NCBI GenBank assembly: GCA_019244985.1
Contig: JAFASB010000184.1
Coordinates: 1 to 7,516 of the forward strand
Length of the DNA: 7,516 nt
Reading direction: 5' to 3'
DNA from: Acidimicrobiia bacterium
Lineage (GTDB): Bacteria > Actinomycetota > Acidimicrobiia > Acidimicrobiales > AC-14
This document shows, piece by piece, positions 1-6,456 of this stretch. A model generated the notes under the pieces. The model did not search any database and was not told the DNA's origin. It saw only the letters and a list, made by a program, of their open reading frames with translations. Position 1 is the stretch's first letter. Each line of letters begins with the position of its first letter. The position numbers and the translations under genes were made by a program.

Positions 1-1703
1 TCGCTCTCGCACTCGCTGCCCTGCTAGGCGCGACGGCACCGGCGGTCGTTGCCGCGGGCTCGGCAACGGCACAGCCCGCTCCCCGCGTGTCCACCGACTG
101 GCCCACCTACGGGCGTTCAGACCAGCGGAACTTCGTCGCCCCCACCACCCTCACGCCGCTGAGCGTGCAGACGCTCGCCCCGAAGTGGTTCTTCTCGACG
201 GGGGACGCGGTGACGGCGCAACCCATCGTCGTGGGGAGCACGGTCTACGTGGGGTCGTGGGACGGCAACTTCTACGCCATCGACAGCGCCACAGGGACGC
301 TCCAGTGGAAGTTCGGCCTCGACCAGCAGCCGGCGATCTTCCCGCCCACCACGGGCAGGACCCCGGCGGACCTCCAAGACGACGTGACCAGCGACGGCGG
401 CTTGGTGACCTCGACAGCGGCGTTCGTCCCCGCGACGTCCAAGCATCCCGACCTCGTCGTCTTCGGAGGCGGTTTCACGCTCTACGCCTTGCGCACCGGC
501 GCGTTGCCGGCCGGAGTAAGCCGCCTGTACTGGAAGCACGTCTACAGCGGCCTCCCCGAAGCGCCGCCCGATCCGGCCGGCGACTCGACGCGGATCTTTG
601 CCTCACCTGCGGTCGTGGGCGACCAGGTCTTGTTCGGGGTGTCGACCGACGGCGAGGACGGACACCGCGGCTATTTCTCCTCCGCCGATCTCCTCACCGG
701 CAACGAGAACTGGCGGGTCGAGACCGACGTTGACCGCACGGGAACGATCCTGAACAACGGTTGCGGCGGTGTGTGGGCGTCGCCGACGATTGACAACGCG
801 GACAACCTGGCGGTGTTCGGCATCTCGGACTGCAACGACGTGGCTTCCCCGGCGCCGTTCGCCGAGCGCCTCCTGGGGGTGCGGCTCAACAAGAACCTTC
901 CCATCGGCACGTCCCGGGTGGCGTGGGCATTCACCCCCCCTCGGGTGGCACAGGGCGACGTGGCGTGTGACTTCGACTTTGGCGCCACCGCCAACTACGG
1001 ACACCTCCCCGACGGCACGCCCTTCGTCGGAGCGGGCAACAAGGACGGCACGTTCTACGCCGTAGACCCCCGGCCGGCGAAGGCCACTCTCGACCTCACG
1101 ACCGGCCTTCCTGGACCGCACCTCTTGTGGGCGACCAACGTCGTGTTCGGCGGAGGCGCCGGCGGCTTCATCGCCCCGTCGGCCTTCGACGGGCAGAACG
1201 TCTACGCGTCAACGGCGATCGGAGACTTCGGCGTGCCGCCGTCCCAGTGCGAGCCGGGCAACCCCCGGGACCTTCCCGTTCAGGAACCGAGCGGCTACAG
1301 CTTCAACGCCTCCTCGGGCGCGACGAGATGGTCGCAGCCGGATTCCCAAGACTTCGGTGCGGTGAGCGAGGCCGGCGGGATGACGTTCTCAGCCACCGCC
1401 ATTTCCAACCAGCTCCAGATCCGAGACGCCGCGACCGGAGTCCCGCTGCGGATCATCCCCCTTCCTGCACCCTCGAACTCGGGCGTGGTCGTGAGCGGGG
1501 ACTCGATCTACTTCGGCACCGGCGGGCCCCAACAGGGGAGTCCCGACGGGGTATACGGCTTCAGTCCGCTGGGCTCGCTCCCCAACCCACCGGGTGTCGG
1601 CGGGGTCGGAGGTGTTCCCACGCCACCCAGCATCACGGGTCTCCCCGTCATCGGGCCCTTGTTGTCGAGCTTGTTCGCGGTGCTCAAGAGCCTGCTCGGC
1701 TAG
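1..1703 (+). CDS. Exported PQQ-type beta-propeller protein (5' partial)
   Basis: The frame is open from base 3 to the TAG at 1701-1703, so about 566 residues are visible and the true start lies left of the window. A GTG at 87 is only an internal valine. The residues before it (about bases 3-71) form an Ala/Leu/Val-rich signal-peptide core ending in an AxA-like site (SATA|QP, cut near base 71), so the mature protein is secreted or periplasmic. It then begins with a WPTYG segment and carries repeated blades of the type VYVGSWDGNFYAID..TG..W. It also has CGGVWASPTID, DFDFGATA and VGAGNKDGTFYAVD, which resemble the PVA-dehydrogenase/BamB-like quinoprotein families. No CxxCH haem motif is present, unlike haem-containing PVA dehydrogenases. 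The tail is a Pro/Gly-rich hinge followed by a hydrophobic stretch of about 25 residues. Enzymatic activity and PQQ binding are not proven; it could be a structural or binding propeller. Confidence 0.85.
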   Translation, partial: ALALAALLGATAPAVVAAGSATAQPAPRVSTDWPTYGRSDQRNFVAPTTLTPLSVQTLAPKWFFSTGDAVTAQPIVVGSTVYVGSWDGNFYAIDSATGTLQWKFGLDQQPAIFPPTTGRTPADLQDDVTSDGGLVTSTAAFVPATSKHPDLVVFGGGFTLYALRTGALPAGVSRLYWKHVYSGLPEAPPDPAGDSTRIFASPAVVGDQVLFGVSTDGEDGHRGYFSSADLLTGNENWRVETDVDRTGTILNNGCGGVWASPTIDNADNLAVFGISDCNDVASPAPFAERLLGVRLNKNLPIGTSRVAWAFTPPRVAQGDVACDFDFGATANYGHLPDGTPFVGAGNKDGTFYAVDPRPAKATLDLTTGLPGPHLLWATNVVFGGGAGGFIAPSAFDGQNVYASTAIGDFGVPPSQCEPGNPRDLPVQEPSGYSFNASSGATRWSQPDSQDFGAVSEAGGMTFSATAISNQLQIRDAATGVPLRIIPLPAPSNSGVVVSGDSIYFGTGGPQQGSPDGVYGFSPLGSLPNPPGVGGVGGVPTPPSITGLPVIGPLLSSLFAVLKSLLG

Positions 1704-1742
1704 GCCGCGTGATGCTCAGCCGACTGGAGATCTGACGCGGGC

Positions 1743-2558
1743 GTGGAGATAGCGGGTGGCGTAGCGGTCGTCACCGGGGCGTCGTCAGGTATCGGGGCCG
1801 CGGTGGCGATCGATCTGGCCCGCCGGGGTGCGACGGTGGCCGCCGTCGCCCGGCGCAAGGACCGCCTCGACGAGGTCGTCGACCAGTGCCGGAAGCACGC
1901 CGCGGCGGCGTCGATGGCGGTACCGGCTGACATCTCCACTCGGGTCGAGTGCGAGCGGGTGATCCGCGAGGTCGAAGACCGCTTCGGTCGCGTCGACATC
2001 CTCGTCAACAACGCGGGCATCAGCATCCACCGCAACGCGGCGCGCACGACCGCAGACGACGTCGAGCGCCTGATGGCCGTGAACTTCTTCGGCCCCATGT
2101 ACCTGACGACAGCGGCCCTCTCGGGCATGCTCGAACGCGGACAGGGCGCGGTGGTCAACATCACGTCCGTCGCCGGGTACGTCCCCAACCCCGGCGAGGC
2201 GGCCTACGGCGCGGCCAAGGCGGCGCTGTCGCTCTGGAGCCACGGGCTGGCCGTCGATCTCCACGACACGGGGGTGCAGGTCACCGTCGTCAGTCCCGGT
2301 CCGATCGCCACCGAGATCTGGTCGCTCGACGAGGAGCTCTCCTACGACGGCAAGCTCTACCCGCCCCAGGTCGTCGCCGACGCCGTCGCCGACGCCGTCG
2401 AGAAGGGCTGGGTGCACCGCACCGTTCCCCGCCGCTACGGCATGGTCGGCGTCCTCTATCCGGCGCTCGGTCGCCCGATGCGTTGGGGCCTGCGCCGGTT
2501 CGCAGCCGCCGCCGACAAGAAGCTCGGCGGCACGACGGGCGACGCTCGGCCTACCTGA
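1743..2558 (+). CDS. Classical SDR-family oxidoreductase
   Basis: This 271-residue protein is a classical short-chain dehydrogenase/reductase with a Rossmann fold, expected to be cytosolic and NAD(P)-dependent. The cofactor motif TGASSGIG is at residues 11-18, Arg37-Arg38 after the second strand favour NADP(H), and NNAG is at 89-92. The catalytic set is Asn114, Ser142, Tyr155 and Lys159 (YGAAK), and PGPI at 185-188 follows. The C-terminal 45 residues are rich in Arg and aromatics (RRYGMVGVLYP...RWGLRRF), which could be a membrane-associating tail as seen in some SDRs. GTG at 1743 is the only plausible start: an in-frame stop lies at 1710-1712, no other start codon intervenes, and it puts the glycine motif at the usual place. 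The ribosome-binding site is poor (GGAG 13 nt upstream), which fits translation after the propeller gene 39 bp upstream. The substrate is unknown. The 3' end overlaps the convergent LmeA-like gene by 8 bp. Confidence 0.93.
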   Translation: MEIAGGVAVVTGASSGIGAAVAIDLARRGATVAAVARRKDRLDEVVDQCRKHAAAASMAVPADISTRVECERVIREVEDRFGRVDILVNNAGISIHRNAARTTADDVERLMAVNFFGPMYLTTAALSGMLERGQGAVVNITSVAGYVPNPGEAAYGAAKAALSLWSHGLAVDLHDTGVQVTVVSPGPIATEIWSLDEELSYDGKLYPPQVVADAVADAVEKGWVHRTVPRRYGMVGVLYPALGRPMRWGLRRFAAAADKKLGGTTGDARPT

Positions 2559-2570
2559 GGGTCCGGCCGA
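2546..2570. repeat. Short inverted repeat over the convergent stop codons
   Basis: TCGGCC (2546-2551) and GGCCGA (2565-2570) form a perfect 6-bp stem around a 13-base loop that contains the stop codons of both convergent genes. There is no T-run on either side, so it is not a standard intrinsic terminator. At this base composition it may be chance. Confidence 0.25.
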
Positions 2571-3165
2571 CGAGCTCCGCCGGCACCTCATGGACGGTGC
2601 AGCTCACGTCGACGGCGCCCTGTACGACGACGGCGCTGGTCGCGTCGCAGGGGAACAGCGGGGCCCGCGGAATCTTGAACTTGAACGGGATGCGCAGCCC
2701 GGCGAGCGACATCGAGCCGTCGGTGATCTGGACGTCGGCCGAAGCCTCGATCCCGGCCGCACTGACCGTGACGCGGCCCGGGGTGAAGCGGACGCGGGTT
2801 CCCGCCATGCGCGAGATCTCGACGTCGGTGAGCTCGGCGGTCACCGTGCCACTTCCGAGCCCGGTCAGTTGCACTGTCCGGTCGTTGACCAATCGGTTGC
2901 GATCGACGTGGACGTCATGAAGGTCGACCGAGACCGACGCGAACGTCACCTCGCCGGCGATGACAGGAGCGACCCGCACCCGGACCTCGGGGACCTGGCC
3001 GGCGGCCAGAAGCCGTCCCGTGAACGGGAACGACGTGATCGACGCGCTGGCCGACGTGGCGCCCCGAACCGCTCGTCGGGCACGGTCTTGCAACTGGTTG
3101 GTGGCGTACGCCTTGGCCACAACGTCACCGACGACGAGCAGCACGACGACGATCGCCAGCGCCAT
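2551..3165 (-). CDS. LmeA/DUF2993-like membrane-anchored lipid-binding protein
   Basis: This 204-residue protein has one N-terminal hydrophobic segment (about residues 2-17), probably a signal anchor or uncleaved signal, followed by an extracytoplasmic beta-rich domain. The SFPF...LLAAGQVPEV segment (about 45-59) and later short amphipathic strands, including VSVDLHDVHVD, match the DUF2993 pattern. That family includes mycobacterial LmeA, a periplasmic phospholipid-binding protein linked to lipoglycan mannan elongation. Cys173 and Cys189 could form a disulfide. The frame stays open upstream to 3372 inside the acyl-CoA dehydrogenase gene, but that extension is Arg/Gly/Pro-rich shadow sequence. 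ATG at 3165 (or GTG at 3168) lies 26 (or 23) nt past the upstream stop, with a weak GAAAG site. One oddity is that this start leaves no basic residue before the hydrophobic segment. It is the last gene of the minus-strand operon. The family call is fairly safe; a role here is unknown. Confidence 0.78.
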   Translation of the reverse strand: MALAIVVVLLVVGDVVAKAYATNQLQDRARRAVRGATSASASITSFPFTGRLLAAGQVPEVRVRVAPVIAGEVTFASVSVDLHDVHVDRNRLVNDRTVQLTGLGSGTVTAELTDVEISRMAGTRVRFTPGRVTVSAAGIEASADVQITDGSMSLAGLRIPFKFKIPRAPLFPCDATSAVVVQGAVDVSCTVHEVPAELVGRTLR

Positions 3166-3191
3166 CACACGAGCTTTCGCACCGGTGAGCG

Positions 3192-4352
3192 CTACCCGCG
3201 CGGAAGGCCCAGGACTCGCTGAGCGATGATGTTCTTGTTGACCTGGGTAGTTCCGCCCGCGATCGACAGGGCCCGCACGTAGACGCGATCGCGACCCCAC
3301 GAGCCGGTGTTGGCCGCCGGCCCCAGCAATTGACCGGCGGTTTCGGCGATGTGGCTCTCGCACTCGCTCCACACGAGCTTGGCCAGGCTGGTCTCGGGAC
3401 CAGCGGGCCGCCCGTGGAGCAACCCGGACACGGCCCGGTCGCTGAGCAGCTTGAGGTACTCGCCCTCGAGGTACACGCGGGCGAGGTTCTGGCGCAGCAC
3501 GGGGTCGTCGGCCGCCCGCCGTCCGCCGCGCGTCGTCGACCGGGCCAGGTCCAGCAGCCCGGCGATCTTCTTACGGACGCCCAGGTGAAGGCTGGCCACG
3601 CCGCCGCGCTCGTGGGTGAGCGTGGACATCGCCACCCGCCAGCCCTCGTTCTCGAGCCCCAGCAGCGCGGACTTCGGCACGCGCACGTCGGTGAAGAAGA
3701 TCTCGCTGAACTCCTCCTCACCTGTGATCGTGACGAGGGGCCGCACCTCGACGCCGGGCAGGCGCATGTCGACGAGGAGGCACGAGATGCCCTTGTGCTT
3801 GGGGACGTCGGGATCGGTGCGTACGAGCAGCTCGCACCAGTCGGCGATCGTGCCCAGCGTGTTCCAGACCTTCTGGCCGTTGACGATGTAGTCGTCGCCG
3901 TCGGCGACCGCGCGCGTCTTCAGCGACGCCAGGTCCGACCCGGCGTTCGGCTCGGAGAACCCCTGGCACCACACGTCGTCGCCGCGGAGCATCGCCGGCA
4001 GGAAGCGACGCTTCTGGTCCCCGGTCCCGTGCTGCATGATCGACGGGGCGATGTTCGAGAGACCGATGACGTTGAGGGTTCCGGGCGCGCCCGCGCGGTG
4101 CAGCTCTTCGGCGTACACGACCTGTTCCATCACGCCCGCGCCCCGACCGCCGTACTCGACGGGCCAGGCGATGGCCGCGTAGCGGGCGTCGGCCAGCTTG
4201 CGGTTCCACGCCCGCATGCGGTCGAGCCCATCCGGGGATTCGAGTGCCGCCATGGCGTGGGCACCGACGAGCGCGCCGTCGAGGTTGTCGTCGAGCCACG
4301 CCCGGAACTCGGCGCGGAAGGCCTCGGCTTCCGGCGGATAGTCGAAGTTCAT
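3192..4352 (-). CDS. Acyl-CoA dehydrogenase (FadE-like)
   Basis: This is a full-length 386-residue flavoprotein of the acyl-CoA dehydrogenase family. It should oxidise an acyl-CoA to the 2,3-enoyl-CoA and pass electrons to ETF. An N-terminal helical domain (about 1-120) is followed by the beta domain with the FAD/substrate signature FSEPNAGSD at 132-140 and KVWNT at 161-165. The C-terminal helical domain (about 235-386) ends in the typical IAGGTTQ...NIIAQRVLGLPRG. Glu248 in THERGG sits where isovaleryl- and long-chain acyl-CoA dehydrogenases carry their catalytic base, while the medium-chain position is Gly366 (AGGT instead of YEGT). The protein therefore appears catalytically competent by the helix-G route. 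The ATG lies 3 nt after the stop of the beta-subunit gene, with an AGGA that overlaps that stop. The operon context suggests a substrate made by the 2-oxoacid oxidoreductase, but this is inference; steroid or fatty-acid roles are also possible. Confidence 0.95.
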   Translation of the reverse strand: MNFDYPPEAEAFRAEFRAWLDDNLDGALVGAHAMAALESPDGLDRMRAWNRKLADARYAAIAWPVEYGGRGAGVMEQVVYAEELHRAGAPGTLNVIGLSNIAPSIMQHGTGDQKRRFLPAMLRGDDVWCQGFSEPNAGSDLASLKTRAVADGDDYIVNGQKVWNTLGTIADWCELLVRTDPDVPKHKGISCLLVDMRLPGVEVRPLVTITGEEEFSEIFFTDVRVPKSALLGLENEGWRVAMSTLTHERGGVASLHLGVRKKIAGLLDLARSTTRGGRRAADDPVLRQNLARVYLEGEYLKLLSDRAVSGLLHGRPAGPETSLAKLVWSECESHIAETAGQLLGPAANTGSWGRDRVYVRALSIAGGTTQVNKNIIAQRVLGLPRG

Positions 4353-4355
4353 GTC

Positions 4356-5123
4356 CTACTTGGGCCTGCGCGTCTTGAGCTCGCCCATGACGTGCACCTG
4401 GCCCAGGGTTTCGCCCATGTAGCCCGGCCCTTCGGCCGTCGGCACGAACCAGCCGGTGGGGCACATCGTCAGCACCTCGATCATAGAGAAGCCCTCACCG
4501 GCCAGCTGGGTCTCGAACGCCTTGTGCATCATGCGCTTGGTGCGGGCCACCGCACCGGCGTTCTGCACCGAGCCCCGTGCGATGTACGCAGCTCCGTCCA
4601 GCTGGGCGAGCAGGTCGCCGATGACGATGGGGTAGCCGTGGTAGTCGGGATCGCGCCCGTCGAGGCTGGTCTTCGTGCGTTGGCCGAGGACGCTCGTGGC
4701 CGTCATGTGGCCGCCGGTCTCGCCAAAGACCCCGTTGTTGAGCAGGACGCACGTGACGTTCTCGCCGCGCGCCGCCGTGTGCAACACCTCTTGAAGCCCC
4801 TCGTTCACCATGTCGCCGTCGCCCTGCAGCGTGAACACGGCCTTGGTGGGTTGCATCCGCTTGACACCGGTGGCGACCGACGGCGCTCGCCCGTGCAGGG
4901 CCTGCACGAGGTCGACGTCGAGGGTACGGGCGAAGGCCGTGTAGCAGCCGATCCCGACGACGCCGATCGTCGACGTCGACAGGCCCAGCTCGGCGAGCGT
5001 CTCGAGGAGGATGCGGATCGCAACCGGTTCGCCGCATCCGGGACAGAGGTCGTGTTCGCCGCTCTGCAAGAGCGACGGCAGCTTGTCGCCGACCGGGTGC
5101 ATGGCAGGCTCTTCGACCGTCAC
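4356..5123 (-). CDS. 2-oxoacid:ferredoxin oxidoreductase, beta (TPP) subunit
   Basis: This 255-residue subunit binds thiamine diphosphate and the proximal [4Fe-4S] cluster of a 2-oxoacid:acceptor oxidoreductase. CPGCGEP begins at residue 27. Cys27, Cys30, Cys60 (GIGC) and Cys221 (MCPTG) match the four cluster ligands known from pyruvate:ferredoxin oxidoreductase. The TPP/Mg motif starts with GDGD at 101-104 and ends with NN at 129-130, the usual 30-residue span, and is followed by FGETGG. The chosen start is GTG at 5123, overlapping the alpha-subunit TGA as GTGA with a GGGGGT-rich stretch upstream. ATG at 5102 (residue 8) is a possible alternative. The frame is open further upstream, but that part is a shadow of the alpha gene. 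It works with the alpha, gamma and delta products encoded immediately upstream. Subunit identity is secure; the 2-oxoacid used (pyruvate, 2-oxoglutarate, branched-chain or aryl) cannot be decided here. Confidence 0.94.
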   Translation of the reverse strand: MTVEEPAMHPVGDKLPSLLQSGEHDLCPGCGEPVAIRILLETLAELGLSTSTIGVVGIGCYTAFARTLDVDLVQALHGRAPSVATGVKRMQPTKAVFTLQGDGDMVNEGLQEVLHTAARGENVTCVLLNNGVFGETGGHMTATSVLGQRTKTSLDGRDPDYHGYPIVIGDLLAQLDGAAYIARGSVQNAGAVARTKRMMHKAFETQLAGEGFSMIEVLTMCPTGWFVPTAEGPGYMGETLGQVHVMGELKTRRPK

Positions 5124-6199
5124 GCGGCCACCCCCGAGTCGAGTGCGCCCTCGATGCGATCGGCGATCACCTCGACGTCGAGCAGGGCGCCGACGCCGAA
5201 CCCCGAATGGTCGGTGGAGATGCCGCCGATGAACCGAACCGGGGCCGAGCCGAGCACGGCCAGCCGAACGTCGTCGATCATCTGGCCGGCGTTCAACTCG
5301 AAGACGAGCACGCTCTGCTTGCCTGCCGCAGCTGAAGCGACGGCGTCGCCCGGGAAGGGCCAGAGAGTGATCGGCCGGACATAGCCGACGCGCAGGCCCT
5401 TCTCGCGGAGGCGGCCCACGGCGTAGCGGACGAATTTGGCGGGCGTGCCGAAGGCGACGACCAAATGGTCGGCGTCGTCGACGAAGCCGGACTCGGCCCG
5501 CGGTTCGGCGCCCGCGATGCGCACCAGCTTCTCGGCCACCGCCTGCTGCTGACCTTCGATACCCGGTCCCGGCGTATTGCTCTTCCCGATGCCGAGCGGC
5601 GAGATGACCTTCGACGACCCGCTGCCGCCGCCCGAGCCGTCCACGGCCCACTCCTTCTCAGGGACCGGCCCGAAGTCGACGGCCGCGACGTCGACACCCT
5701 CGGCCGTGTGGGCGAGCAGGTAGTCACCTTGGACGAGAACAGGGTTCCGCCAGCGGTCGGCAAGGTGGAACGCCAGCTGGGTCAGCCCGACGGCCTCGGT
5801 GATGTCCATCGGCGCCAGCACGATGTGGCGGTAGTCGCCGTGGCCGCCGCCGCGCGTCGACTGGAAGTAGTCGCCCTGGCCGCGTGCCATGTTGAACGCG
5901 ACGAGGGGCAGCTCGGCGAGGGTGATCTCCGAGAACGACTCCTGCATGAGCGAAAGGCCCTGACCGGTTGAGCCAGTCGCCGCCCGGGCGCCGGTCGCGA
6001 GCGCCCCCCACGCCATGCCGACGGCCTCGAGCTCGCTTTCGGCGTTGACGCACACCCCTCCGACCGCGGGCAACTTCTCGGCGAAGTTCTCGAGCAGCTC
6101 GGTGAACGGCGTCATCGGGTATCCCGCGAAGAACCGGCAGCCGCTGGCGATCGCCGCCTCGGCCATGGCCTCGGAGCCCTCCATCAGCCGCTTGGTCAT
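5120..6199 (-). CDS. 2-oxoacid:ferredoxin oxidoreductase, alpha subunit
   Basis: This 359-residue alpha subunit of the KorA/VorB/PorA type supplies the domain that contacts the pyrimidine end of TPP, plus a transketolase C-like domain. The signature FAGYPMTP is at 24-31, the acidic segment NAESELEA (residues 52-59) holds the conserved Glu that activates TPP, and STGQGLSLMQE is at 77-87. ARGQGDYFQSTRGGGHGDYR spans 105-124. The C-terminal domain (about 240-355) includes VAFGTPAKFV and the conserved RPITLWPFP (275-283). A Gly/Ser-rich stretch at about 187-197 and a variant linker (PLGIGKSNTPGPGIEG) sit between the two domains. The start is ATG at 6199, overlapping the ferredoxin-gene TGA as ATGA. 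The open frame further upstream, to 6394, is a shadow of the ferredoxin gene. The protein forms the catalytic core with the beta subunit, whose gene it overlaps by 4 nt. Confidence 0.94.
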   Translation of the reverse strand: MTKRLMEGSEAMAEAAIASGCRFFAGYPMTPFTELLENFAEKLPAVGGVCVNAESELEAVGMAWGALATGARAATGSTGQGLSLMQESFSEITLAELPLVAFNMARGQGDYFQSTRGGGHGDYRHIVLAPMDITEAVGLTQLAFHLADRWRNPVLVQGDYLLAHTAEGVDVAAVDFGPVPEKEWAVDGSGGGSGSSKVISPLGIGKSNTPGPGIEGQQQAVAEKLVRIAGAEPRAESGFVDDADHLVVAFGTPAKFVRYAVGRLREKGLRVGYVRPITLWPFPGDAVASAAAGKQSVLVFELNAGQMIDDVRLAVLGSAPVRFIGGISTDHSGFGVGALLDVEVIADRIEGALDSGVAA

Positions 6200-6456
6200 C
6201 GGGCGCTCTCGACCTGCACTTCGACGGGGTGCTCGTACTTGAAGACCTCGAAGCAGAAGTCCGGACATACGTCGAGGCAGGCCCGGCAACCGGTGCACCC
6301 GGGCAGCAGCTCGGGGTAGCGGTAGCCGGTGTCGTTGACGTCGGTGGACATGACGAGCACTGCGGGCCGGCAGGCGGGGATGCACAACTCGCATCCCTTG
6401 CAGCCTTCCGTGTCGATGTGGACCGTGCCTCGGACGGTGACCATGTGGCTGGTCAC
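6196..6456 (-). CDS. Ferredoxin-type delta subunit, 2x[4Fe-4S]
   Basis: This 86-residue subunit is of the PorD/VorD/KorD type. It carries electrons from the catalytic core out to ferredoxin through two [4Fe-4S] clusters. The two motifs use Cys19, 22, 25, 29 (CKGCELCIPAC) and Cys54, 57, 60, 64 (CTGCRACLDVCP). The sequence between them (NDTGYRYPEL) and after them (CPDFCFEVFKYEHP) is typical of the subunit rather than of free ferredoxins. In the first motif the usual Pro directly after the fourth Cys is replaced by Arg-Pro, and there is an extra Cys68. GTG at 6456 overlaps the gamma-gene TGA as GTGA, with GAGG about 8 nt upstream. ATG at 6444 (residue 5) is an alternative start that would break the overlap. 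Its position between the gamma and alpha genes matches the classic gamma-delta-alpha-beta order. Confidence 0.93.
   Translation of the reverse strand: MTSHMVTVRGTVHIDTEGCKGCELCIPACRPAVLVMSTDVNDTGYRYPELLPGCTGCRACLDVCPDFCFEVFKYEHPVEVQVESAR

Noticed and set aside
87..89. GTG at 87 as the start of the propeller protein
   Set aside because: The frame is open to the window edge and the upstream codons encode a clear signal-peptide core, so the gene starts outside the window.
1127..1735. Arg-rich open frame overlapping the propeller gene on the same strand
   Set aside because: It is a +2 frame shadow with low-complexity Arg composition and no domain.
2373..2400. Tandem 12-bp repeat (GTCGCCGACGCC, about 2.3 copies)
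   Set aside because: It encodes the helix VADAVADAV inside the SDR and needs no separate explanation.
3166..3372. Upstream extension of the LmeA-like frame
   Set aside because: It lies inside the acyl-CoA dehydrogenase gene in another frame, has Arg/Gly/Pro shadow composition, and would bury the hydrophobic segment in mid-protein.
3330..5384. A 684-codon open frame on the plus strand, antisense to the acyl-CoA dehydrogenase and the beta and alpha subunit genes
   Set aside because: Its product is His/Arg/Gly/Val-rich with no recognisable domain, and it mirrors well-supported genes on the other strand. Long antisense frames are expected in DNA with GC-rich third positions.
5124..5651. Upstream extension of the beta-subunit frame
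   Set aside because: It fully overlaps the alpha gene in another frame. The conserved protein begins just before CPGCG, and the GTGA overlap explains the start.
6200..6394. Upstream extension of the alpha-subunit frame
   Set aside because: It overlaps the ferredoxin subunit gene and has no conserved residues. ATG at 6199 gives the normal N-terminus.
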